From: Diadema setosum
Lineage: Eukaryota > Echinodermata > Echinoidea > Diadematoida > Diadematidae
Assembly (NCBI RefSeq): GCF_964275005.1
Contig: NC_092705.1
Coordinates: forward strand, 14,941,885 to 15,005,884
Length of the DNA stretch: 64,000 nt
Reading direction: 5' to 3'
The translations under genes and the position numbers were made by a program. The notes beneath the pieces were generated by a model. The model made no database searches and was not told the DNA's origin. It saw only the letters and a list, made by a program, of their open reading frames with translations. Shown piece after piece: positions 12,382 to 24,000 of this stretch (positions are counted from its first letter, which is position 1; each line of letters begins with the position of its first letter).

Positions 12382-12759
12382 TTAAATATAAAGTTCGACT
12401 TAAATTCTTCGTGAAACACCCCTGGATATTTGTGCCCCCCCCCCCTTTAGCTTTTTAATTTTGTTTGGTCTTTTTTTTTTTTGGTCTTTTTTGCTAGTCA
12501 GCTGATAAATCCGGAATACGTACGTGGCACCACAAATATTCTTTATGTCTCCCCTTTTACGGAATTCCTGGATCCCACTGAGGTACCACACCTCCGATCT
12601 GAACGCAAGCTCAAGCACCCTGTGCCTGATCGAGGGGTGTTTCACACAGAATTTCGAAGACCAGTCCAGAGTACGCTCGCCCTGGGGCCTATGAGAAATG
12701 CTTGTTATAACAAAATCAGCTCGTCAATCTTTACAGGGGTAAATTTTCAGATCATACAG

Positions 12760-13165
12760 GCTGCATGGCCGGCGGAACCGGGGGGGGGGGGGCACTTTTT
12801 TGTACCATACAAAGGTATACAATAATTACATATAATGTCTCCACTTTGGGCCCCACTTTTTTTTTGTCTTTTTTTTTTTTTTTTTTTTACCGCGGAAGTG
12901 CGTTAGTGGAACTAGAAAGAAATAGATAGAGACCTTGAAATGTGAGCAGGGTAAGGTTATGTTTTTGCACTGAAGACCTTTTTCTTTTTTTTTTCTTCTT
13001 TTTTTTCGCTTGTCAGCTGAATAAACCCAGAAGTTGAAGGAGAAGGATAAGCTGAAGACCTTTTATTTATTTATTTATTTTTTTTGCTTGTTAGCTCAAT
13101 AAACCCGAAAGTGCCACCCCCCCCCCCCCCTAACTTTTGAAAACGCTCCACCGGCCCTGGGCTGT
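12760..13165. mobile_element. Low-complexity MITE with GCCGG ends
   Basis: Left GGCCGGCGGAACC and right GCTCCACCGGCCCTGGGC form imperfect inverted ends. The interior is poly-G, poly-T and poly-C with two copies of AGCT-AATAAACCC-GAAGT. A relative of this style lies at 36817-37100. Confidence 0.4.
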
Positions 13166-13585
13166 ATGTGATTTCCATAATAGGCCCTATTCTATATTTT
13201 AGATAAGAATGAACATTTTGGAGACTTTCTCACACAAGTAATTATAACAACGTAAAGTATTAAAGAGACATGGTGCTTTTTTTCCTGTAAATTTTGATGA
13301 TGATTTCAAGTGGGTTCTGAAAACATTAGAGAAACTTTAAAAAGAGAAATCAATGCCATATGCTACCTTAATCTTAAGTTGATGAAATAAGGGAAATGTG
13401 GTAATGATGAAAAGATGACACAATGGAGATTATGATGATCATGATGAGGAGGAGGAGAAGCATTAATGGCAATAACAAAGTTAATCACCACAATTTTTCA
13501 ATCCACTACCATCACCACTGTTTAAGCTTCTACATTATATCAATCATTAGCATCATCATCATCCTCACTCCTATAGTCAGGTTAA

Positions 13586-14149
13586 AGGACAAGTTCACCT
13601 TCATAGACATGTGGATTGAACGGATGCAGCAATATTAGTAGTCTACACATCAGCAAGAGTTTGAGTAATCAGACAATCCGTTTAGAAGTTATGAATTTTT
13701 GAAGTTTCTGCTCACTGCTCACTGCTAGATGAGAAGACTACTACAGCTTGTGATGCCACATGTGTACGATATAAAGAAAATATAAAGAAAATTCAACATA
13801 TTTTCACTTTTCTCACATGATAAAAGAAAACGACTTCTCTCTTTCAGAAGGCAAGGGAAATAATATTACCCGTAACACACTTCAGTGACGAGTCAAGGAA
13901 ATGTACATTTTTCTAAAAGTAAAATTTTGTGAAATTCTCTTTATATTTCCTTATAGCATTGTATGCGTGTGACATCATACACTGTAGTAGTCTTCTCAGC
14001 CAGCAGTGACTGTGCAGATACTTTAAAAATTCATAAATTTTGAACGGATTGTCCGATTTCCCCCAGACTTTCACTGATATCTTCTACACCATGTACTAAT
14101 ATTGCTGCATTCACTCAATCCACATGTAATATGAAGGTGGACTTGTCCT
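13586..14149. mobile_element. TTAA-flanked long foldback MITE, full copy
   Basis: TTAA lies at 13582-13585 and 14150-14153. The element begins AGGACAAGTTCACCTTCATA and ends with the inverse, TATGAAGGTGGACTTGTCCT. The arms match imperfectly for over 200 bp, including ATGAGAAGACTACTACAGC and its inverse. Partial copies sit at 18225-18625 and 51725-52002. Confidence 0.8.
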
Positions 14150-14153
14150 TTAA

Positions 14154-15840
14154 TGATGCTGATAATAACAATGAAGAGAACATAAATGGGGAGAAGAATG
14201 TCCATATCCTTGGAGATGGCAATGAAGATGGTATGGTAATGGTGACAGTCATCTTGATGGTGATAAGACAGGATTCAGGTGATGAATCTGACCACGTTGT
14301 TAATGGCGGTGATGACAGTGTTAATGGTGATGGCAGCAGAGATGATGCTTATGGTGGTGATGACAATGCTGTTGGTGGTAGTCATGGTAACGGCGTTTTT
14401 TAAGATGGTAATAGTGCTAAAAGTTTTGTACTGCTTACACTAGGATAAAACAGAGAGGCATGGGGTTATGAATACAATGATAATGATGGTGATGACAACT
14501 TAGGGTGGTGTTGATGGTGCTTTTGATGATAATGATTACCTTGGTGATTGCAATGATATCTAAAGGTATGGGAAAATATCTTGGGCAACAAAAGGGAGGA
14601 AACTTCTAGACATTGGTAGAGTGAACTTAATGCAGTGAATTTATAAAACAGACAAACATGCACACACACACAAACATACACACCATCATAAAAACACTTG
14701 TGTAATAAAAACTGAGAATTTTAGCTATATTTATTTTCCTCAACTTGAGATGAGATTGAAGCTGCTGAAAAATAAAGGTAATGATTTGAACATACAAAAT
14801 AATCTTAATATTCCAAAAATATTTGTTATGTAAAAAGTGCAATTACGTTGAAAAGACTTAATTTTTCTCTCTTGATGACGAAAATGGTGTTTATCTCGGG
14901 TGTTTATCTGTTTTTGCATTCACACTCTTCACGTATGTATAATCACACACTACACACAATACACACATAATCATACTGACACACACCCTCACATAGAGCT
15001 AAGCGAATACAATTATAATGAGAGTCCTGAAATTTGTCTACAAATTGTAGTCATGACCCAATTAATGTTTATTAATGTGAACCATTTCTTGGTCATACTG
15101 TTGTCATATATTATTACTGTGTCATGAAAAAAAAAAAGAGCACATTGTATATCACATGAAAGATACAACATCCCCATGATAGGAGATACATAGTCTTCCA
15201 CTCATTAATGCATATATCATACATATATATTACACATAGGGTCCTTTTTGGTGAACTTTTTTTTTTTTACTAAAAGCCGTCCTCATTGCTTTTCTTCAAT
15301 CCAGCATTTTACCCAACACTTTGCTGTATCCAGAACCTAATTCATTTCATCATGATGAGGAGAAATTTGGTTTAATACAACACAACAGCAATTCAATTCA
15401 GGAACTGGTGGCTTTGCAGGTACCTTTTTACACCTCAGACATAGACATTTTCTGATGATTTGTCTTATTTTTTTTTTTTTATATTTCATGTGATTATGAG
15501 AAAGTACCCACACCAAGAGAATCATTTCAACTCTACCAGTTACTCCATATTACCTTGACTCGCTCTAGATCCCTTGCCAGGTTGCTTAATTTTGTGTACA
15601 GAAAAATTATGCACTACAGTAATCATGATACAAACTCCATCATCACCTAAAATCATTCGCTTACAACTATCTCCCAAACTTCCTCAACTTCCCAGACACT
15701 GCCCAAAAGATGAGAAATTGCACCAAGAATTCCTCCAGCAGCGCAATCCCTTTTACTACCCATCACTTCAATCGAAGCTAATACATTTACCCACACATTC
15801 TATCACTCCTAGACCCTTGTACCCGTAGTTTACAAAATAT
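14154..15840. other. Intergenic, GAT-rich then AT-rich, no gene seen
   Basis: 14150-14560 is a degenerate GATGGT/GATGAT repeat whose ORF is rich in Asp, Gly and Asn. 14640-15000 has short CA and ACAC tracts. I found no splice-compatible coding exon. Confidence 0.4.
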
Positions 15841-15864
15841 CGATTAATATAAGTGAAAATTTAG

Positions 15865-15955
15865 CAAGGAAAATGGGATTCCATCGGGATTTGAACCCAA
15901 GACCTCCAAACTGCTAGACCAGTGCTCTTATCCAATGAGATGTGAAAGGCCCTAG
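15865..15955 (-). mobile_element. tRNA-derived SINE, copy 1
   Basis: Read on the minus strand it has a tRNA-like head with a D-arm-like TGGATAAGAGCACTGG and a B box GGGTTCAAATCCC, then the tail GATGGAATCCCATTTTC. Tail and head match the copy near 34685. A further tail fragment (GGGATCCCATTTTCTTTGCT) lies near 16140. Confidence 0.6.
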
Positions 15956-16384
15956 TGTGGTGTTCGTCCCAGAAACCCCTTAATTCTCAATGCTCGTGTG
16001 GTCAAAGCTTACTTCAAAACTTGACATAGACCCAAAGGATTGAAATCAACTTGGGATAAATGTGAGGAATCACTGAACTGAAGAAGCTTTTAGAATAGTT
16101 GATGCACAGTAAATACAAAGGGAAACTGACCACAAAGATTGGGATCCCATTTTCTTTGCTCAATTTTCATTAATATATAGCATGTCTTTCTGGTCAGTTC
16201 GCCTTTGTTCGCATTAATCAAATATTGATTAAATCACAAATTGATTGTGACAGCAACATAGCACAAGAATGCAAAAAAAGTTGAACATAAATATCAGCAA
16301 CTTGAAGTAATTCTCAGGCACGTTACACGAAAGTCTTTGCTCTCCTAAAGTGGGTTTGTGAAGGATTTGTAATTCTGTCTTTAT

Positions 16385-16612
16385 CAAATACTGTAAACTA
16401 AGAATACTGTAACACCACAAATGTTCATGTTAATTTCGCAAATTTTGCAAGAGCCAAGATTGGCTATATCAAAATACATGCAAAAGTTCTTGTCTACACT
16501 ATGTCTTGAATGCTAGTGGCAATTCACAAAAATTTCATAACAGCGAAAAAGGCTGTCGGCTGCGATTTGTGAAATTTCGTGCCGCAAACACTTCTTGTTT
16601 TACAGTAGGCTG
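16385..16612. mobile_element. Short MITE with ACTGTAAAAC-type ends
   Basis: It is bounded by TACTGTAA on the left and TTGTTTTACAGTA on the right, and holds AATTTCGCAAATTTTGC and related CGCGAA-like words. It belongs to the same loose family as copies near 20225, 28879, 50548 and 60055. Confidence 0.4.
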
Positions 16613-17382
16613 GTATCATTGTCTGATATTGCAGTTAACTCTCTTCTCCATTTACAAATACTCCTGAAAATAGTGCACAATTATCTCCACATTTTGAACA
16701 AAAAATTGTTTTCCTTATTCCTATGCTGCACATTTTGGTTAAAATTAAAATCGTAGAAGTCCTTTTGCCTGAAATCTACAGATATCTGCTACTGTTTTCA
16801 TAAATAAAAACTTTAATGAGTCACGGATAACATTTGAACCACCATTGGACACACACATTTCTGTATATTCAGCGTAGATTCTAGTTACAAAAATCTGTTT
16901 GGTCAATCTAGTGATTCATATCACCACATCCACCTTGTGATGACAATCTACTTTTCATACAAAGACCAATACATGAATCTGAAAAAAAGAAAATATTCCA
17001 TATGACTTGTTCACATTCTTATGTCCCCCCCCCCCATACACATATACACACTTACAGTTAACATAATGGCTAAGCATGGAGCTGATAAGCTATTTTGAAT
17101 GTTACTTTAACAGGACTTACGTATGGGATCCACATGTATCAACATTTGGTTACCGTAGACAATGCATTTTAGGTAATCAAATACCTATTTCAACTTTGTC
17201 TTCCATTTGCAAAACAAAACTTGAGAGCTCGTTCACTACTGTACACAGCTAAAAAACAAATAAGGGTGCTTGATTGCACAAATATCCAATATCTGTTTCT
17301 CATACCCTGATAAGTGCAGTTTATATAATATCTGTTCACAATTTTTTAAACATTACTTATGACGTACACAAGGTGCAAGTTA

Positions 17383-17462
17383 TTTATTTCTGTTTATTCA
17401 GCTATTCAGGTTCAAAACACATTTCTGAACCCTGTGAAGGAATGCATCCTTTCACCTTTATT
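17383..17462 (-). terminator. Candidate MCCC1 polyadenylation region
   Basis: On the minus strand AATAAA occurs several times between 17383 and 17462, about 600-700 bp after the MCCC1 stop. A transcript end is needed to choose; this is only the most plausible cluster. Confidence 0.25.
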
Positions 17463-18077
17463 TCACAAAATCATATTCATGCTTGCTTCACTGAATATAT
17501 TTTATCCAGTATCTTTTAAGGCAAATCTATTGGGAGAACATATCACATAAAAATGATGTAATCATCACTGAAATTGACTTTAACAGATATCTAACAAAGG
17601 TGAAATTGACGTCGGTTACCAAAGCATGCAACAAAATCAGTGTTGAATAAACGACACACACTATCATATGTACCCGTGTTAACAGCACAGATATTTCAAT
17701 TGTCCAATTTTTGGATGTTTAAAAGCACATCAACATGTGTGCTTTGAGAGTTTCTTCCTCCCCCCCCCCCCCAAAAAAAAAGGGTGGTAAAATTCAACTC
17801 CCAAGCCTTCCTTCACGAGCTATTACACATAAAGCCACAAATGAATGCAAAACAAATGAGCAACACAGAACAAAATACCAAAATAAAAACCACATGAATG
17901 ACTGCTTATGAGTACAGCATAATGCCTGCTGAAATTGAATACATCAGAGAGAAAGGATGAAATATCCTTTTTTTTTTTATATTGTACTTTTCTTGGGTTT
18001 ATATACCATCACAGCTGCAATTTCTGTTGTTGATGAATTCACAAGATTCCAGTTTTCAATGGCGTTCTTAGTTCTTC

Positions 18078-21000
18078 CTATTTCTTGTCTTCATACGCCA
18101 CAAGGCGAGCATTTTTCTGGACATTGTCCCCCTTAGCCACCAATATTTCAGCTACCACTCCATCCTTTGGTGCCCGTATCACATACTGTATTGAAATAAA
18201 AGGAAAGAGAGAACAGTCAAACATTGTTTGTGTAATTGGGCAATCTGTTAAAAAGATATGAACGTTTAAAGTTTCAGTGTTGCTATTGATAGATGAGAAG
18301 ACTACAACACTTTGTGATGTCATACATGAAAAAGATATAAAAAAAAATATTAAGAAAATTAAGCATACTTTAACTTTTCTAGCATAATGAAAGAGCACTT
18401 GACAAATACCTCCTTCAGAAAGAATCACTCTAACAGGTCAAGGAAATAAGTACTTTTTTTAAAGTACATTTTGTGGAATTATCATTCTAACAAATTTTCT
18501 TCATAAATTCAGAACTATTCAATAGATTGTCTGATTTCTCCCAAACTTCATTGCTATGTTCTACTAACTTTGCTGAATTCACTCAGTCCACATGTATATT
18601 TGGGTCTCATACCCCTTTAAATTTTTTTTTTTTGTATGTAGAAAAAAAGAGAAATCTGCCCTAGCTGCCATTACCTCCATCTTCATGGACTCCAAGGCTA
18701 CCAGGGGCTGCCCCTTCTCCACTCTATCACCAGGCTTGACATACAGGTGGGTGATGTCACCCTGCATGGGGGCGCGATCTCCTGTGCCTCCTCCGCCTGC
18801 CTCGGCCAGAAACTCTGGTAAAGGCCGATTTAGCTCCACTCCTCCAATCTAACAGGGGCACCAGGAAGAAAGAGAGAGAGGGGAAAAAATGGATTGAAAA
18901 CATTAAATTCTGACTCATTTGTATACACTGAAATGCAACCTTATTGTCTGTGGGAAGTTATCGAGCATTAGGAGTGGCATGAATTGAGTAACTTTCAGAT
19001 CACCTTTCAGGAGTGTGAAGGCTGGTCCAAGCACTCTAAAATTATAATCTCCCTTTTAAAATTATGAATTTCAAATGGAACTAAGGGAACATTATTTGCC
19101 AAATGCCATTTTACCCGGGCCTTACAAATTAACATTCTGCGCAATGTATCCTGTGTATCCTGCAATGCTCCTATGTAAAAACTGGTATTGTAGTTCAATT
19201 ACGTGCCAAAGTACATCAATTTTATGTTAGATGGAGCCTCAAATTTAGAAGTTAAAATAACGGTCATGAGAAAAATCCACAGTAAGTTTTCATTTGTTTT
19301 CAGGATACAAAAATTTTTGTTGCGGAAACAAGCTAGCATGACCCAAACATTTGACCAGCAATTTAATTCTTCAAACTATCATAAAAAAGGGACCTTTAGT
19401 AATGAGCATAGCATAAAAAAAAAATGAAAATATCTAAAATTATTTTTACTAACTGCTACTGGTTTCAGTATCTGTGGGTCAGAGGAAACTCACATGATCC
19501 ATGGAGAAGAGGTGAATGCTGTCTTCATGCATGACAATGGTGGATGTGGTCTTCTGTCCGTCCACTACACTGGTCAATTCAAGAGCATTGTCCTGGCCGG
19601 CCAATGACCCTTGGACACTGTAGGCACGTTCCCCAACCTAGACACGCAAAGACCAAAAAGACATATAGGAAAAGAAGCATTATTCAGAGGGATGAAAGAA
19701 ATCGTGGAAGTGAAAAACCAACAAACAAGCACAAAGCACAAAACAAGAAAATCTTTATATGCTCAAAAGATTGTGATATATGAACTTTTATGATCATGTA
19801 CTCACTGGTGACAGATAAAGCTGAACTGTTGAAAATCCCAACCCAAAACTGTCATATTTCTCTTTTTTTCTCCGCAGATATAAACTTTCCTGTCCCTTTT
19901 TATCATCAATTGAATAAACAGACAGAATGCAACAGTGTGAAATCACTTCTCCTTTCATTAGGGTGAGGCAGAGAATGAAAAAAAAAAATCTGAGTGCAAA
20001 AGGATTAGTATCTCCATCACAGGTTGCTAATTCTAAACCCACCTGCACTCGGAATGTTCCATCAGGCTGGTAGGTGACCAAGGCCACAATTTCTGTGTCC
20101 CCTGCACTCAACTTCACTCGTCGGCACAGACTGTCATTGAGTCTCAACCCACTGCCCAGGCTGTACGGTGAGAATGGGTCTGGAACGAAGAATACATGTA
20201 TATGTACACTACTGTAATACATTGTACGAGAATGGCATGAAATTTTTGCTCATTGCAGCCAACGGCCCTTTTTGTAGCATGAAATATTTGTGAATTACCA
20301 ATGGCATTTAATGCACAGTATAGAACAGAAATTCTAATTTTGCGAATCTTGACTCCTAGCGGAATTCACAAAAATTTCATGCACGCAAAATTTATGGGTT
20401 GACAGGACTTTGCTAATTTGGCAAATAACTCATCAACATCACAAAATGTCTTTTGAAGGTAATCAACAGCATAATTTACTTCAATTTCCATTCATTCATT
20501 TTCAGCAGATTTATTGTCTATCTGCAAGAGTCACAATGTGAATAGACTCATGTTAATTTCTAATAACATCATCAACTGCCAAGGAGCATGGTATAGATAC
20601 TATACGCAATTTGTGGAGTTGATAAGCGCGCTGTAATTTAACTGTATGTACGTATTGTTTTGACATCCATCTGTTGTATACGCTATATATTTTCAGGTGT
20701 CGGGTGCTATTCACAACACACAAAAATATTAACTCTGATGGCTACACAAATCCGACATGCACACATACATTTCTCAGCTCATCACTCTACTCCATGATTG
20801 CAAATTTGACACTCATGAAATTATCAGGAAGTCCTAACTCACGAAAAATTAAACTCACTGAAATACATGGCATATACAGTATTCTGATTGATATAATCTC
20901 AGTGGTACCCTAACATAGCTGACATCATTAACCCGTTGAGGACGAGTCCTGAGTATACTCGGGCAGGTGTCTATGGGAAATGCGTGTTGTGGCAAAATCA

Positions 21001-24000
21001 AACCGTCCTCAACGGGTTAAAAAAACAAACCAACTTTGTTATTGTATATGGCATACATTTAGCAAGTCTAATTTTTCACGAATCGGAGCTTCCCAACAAC
21101 TTTCGCGAAAATGGAGTACAGTACTAAATGGAGAAGTATTTGTGCATGTCACATTCATGTTGGAATTAGAGTCAAAATTTTTGTGTGTCTCTAAATTCAC
21201 AAATAGCACCCGACTCACGAAATTTGCGAAAGTAAAAACCTTGCGAAATATTCAGCGTACACTGTACATCACTTACCACCACACTCCAATGTCTCTTGCT
21301 GACTGGACCTCTGTTCAAAGAGCACAAGTGCCAGGACGGCTCTGCACAGGGTGTGGTCGTCGAGGGCGCCCTTCTCTGGAAACAGCTCCCTCTCGTGCTG
21401 CGGAATGAAGTCTGTGTGCACGTTTCCTTCTTTGAACTCGGGGTGCTTGGCCAGGTCATCTAGGAACCTGATGTTGGTCTTCAAACCCACAATCTGGAAG
21501 AAACATTTCAGAGATACAAAAAGAAATTGTTGCATGTTTAACTGGATGATGATAATCCATTAAGAGACTGAATACAAACATATAATACAGGGCTCAACAT
21601 TAGTGGTGGCCCGGTGGTCAATAACTGTAGCACTAAGAGGGATACAAAAATTGACAGATGGGTAGAAAATATGGATATATAGACAAATGAATAGATACAG
21701 GATAATATATACATAGAAATTTAGATTGATAAGTGGACTGAGTGATAGAGAAAAGATGAACTAATAAATATATAAGACATAAATGGACAGTTACATTACT
21801 ATAGAAATGATAGATGAAGAAATACAGTGTATATATGTGGAGAGAAAGAGAAAGGAGAAAGGTAGAAAAAGAGACAAGCAAACATATGAATTGTTAGTTA
21901 CAAAAAATTCTCCCTTGACTCTGTTTCTCTCTCTCTCTTTGATGATTGTTTGAACCTTGTACCTGGTATTTCTGCAGACACTGCCTCAACTTTTCCAATG
22001 CACTCTTCCTGTCATGTGACCAAACCACAAGCTTGGCAATCATAGGGTCGTAGTAGGTTGTCACTTCGTCTCCTGTGGATAGACGAGAGTGAGAGAGTGA
22101 GAGATGGCAAGAGAGTGAGGGGTAGAGAAAGACAGACAGGGAGGCAGACAGAAAAGGAGGGTAGGGGGCAGAGAGAGAAAAAAAAGGGAGACAAAAAGAT
22201 ATAGAGAGAGGGGAGAGAAAGAAGAAGGAAAGAAGGATATGTGTTTAATTTGAAAGGCAGATAGTTTCACGTGCAATGTGATCTTGCCTTTATAGAGCTC
22301 TGGGGGTATTACGTATCAGCATCAGGCACATTTTTTTTTTGGCAGGTTGGGCTAATTCAGATTCAGATTCAGATTCATTTAATGTCCATTCAGGAAATTC
22401 TTTTTTTGGCATATGGGCGTACATATGACAATATTTTCACTAATTTCCTGTAGTGACTTTCAGCTGTTTTAATAAAACACCTACACAAAAAAAAAAAAAA
22501 AAATGTAGCTATCATATTGGTTGATTGCTCACCACCATGTATGCAGGTACAGTAGAAGTACTACTGAAATTTATGAAATTCTTTCATCAAGATTTTTTTT
22601 TTAAAATTGCAGCTGATTAGCACTGATGTAGGACAATTTGTTAATCAATCACAAAAAAAGTACCATTGCACATTGTCACTGTCAGCTGTGCAATTTTGTT
22701 TGCTTGTTTCACTAATGGGGCACACTATCCCGATAGAGTGATACAGACATAGAATGCTTTCAACTTATGCATGGTATGGTATGGTATGGTATGGTATGGT
22801 ATGGTATGGTATGGTATGGTATGGTATGGTATGGTATGGTATGGTGTGGGGTGGTATGGTATGGTGTGGTATGGTATGGTATGGTATGGTATGGTATGGT
22901 ATGGTGTGGTATGGTATGGTATGGTATAGTTTGATTCACTTTTGAGCTTTCAAACATGGCCTAAGTCCTTCGTTTTAATATCCTTACCTTGTCTAACTCC
23001 TGTCTCTATTCTGATCATCTCCTCAGCACTGGGTGTGGCTAGGTGGATGAGAGGCCCCGCCCCTGGGAGGAAGTTATTGTCTGGGTCCTCTGCATAGATC
23101 CTGGCCTCAAAGGAGTGACCGTGGAGCTTGAGGTCATCTTGGGACACTGGTAGGGTCTCACCAGCCGCCACCTAGACAATTAGAAAGTCAAAGTAAAGGA
23201 CAAAAAGAATGTTAATACAGTGGACTCACAACGCTCTCAGGACCGGCAGTTTTCTTTCGTTGTATTGATTATTATCTTTTTTTTTTAAACTGAACAAATA
23301 AGTAATAAAGAAAAACATAGGGAGGATAATGTTGTGGTCTGCATTTTTATTTTGTTATAACTCGAATTTTGTTATAACTGCATTTGTTATGACGGGAGTG
23401 CTCTGTAAAGAAAATGCAGCATTTATTGAACCACGAAAACCAAAAACTTATTTACTATTTCTTTGAAATTTTCTCCTACTCAATCTGACAAATCTTAGCA
23501 TAACTCACTATAAGTATCATATGTATTTTATTCAAATCTCCCAAACTAAACTAACTCCTTATTTCTGTCTTCTGTTTTTTTTTTTTGTCTGTTTGTTTGG
23601 TTGGTTGATTACATGTCGGGCACTTGCTTTCTGTCTGAATACAAAATGCTCTAAACTAAGTCTCTTCTTGATTTTGGTGAAGACCTGGGGGCATTTCATG
23701 AAGCAGTTTGGTCGGATATTTTTCTGACAAACTGTTACAAGCTACTGAAATCCTTGCATCTGATTGGCTGAGAGCAAATTTGTCTGACAACTTTTGTCAG
23801 ACAAAATGCTTCATGAAATACCCCCAGTATCACAACAACACTCACAGACAGACAAAATATGTGATTTCAAAGACCTCTGAAGATTTGAACAGTAATATAA
23901 CATGTCAATTCCATCTTTCTGCGGATATCAGCTACATTATCTGAACAGAAAGACTTCCTCACTTTGAGTTGCCACTCCACTAAATCTGTCTTGGTGACCA

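Larger units (their letters stand above)
11199..12422. mobile_element. Foldback element hosting a nested piggyBac-like MITE
   Basis: The left arm reads GTTCACGAAGAATCTAAGTC and continues through AAGATTGACTAAAA. The right arm is its inverse and carries the 11419-12381 insertion inside it. Taking out the insert and one TTAA leaves two arms that match for about 50 bp, so the outer element was there first. Confidence 0.7.

Noticed and set aside
14131-14403. Asp/Gly/Asn-rich 90-aa ORF
   Set aside because: Degenerate GATGGT repeat continuing out of a MITE end; no conserved domain or splice partners.
22754-22957. ORFs of repeated MVWYG and IPYHT
   Set aside because: Translations of the ATGGT microsatellite.
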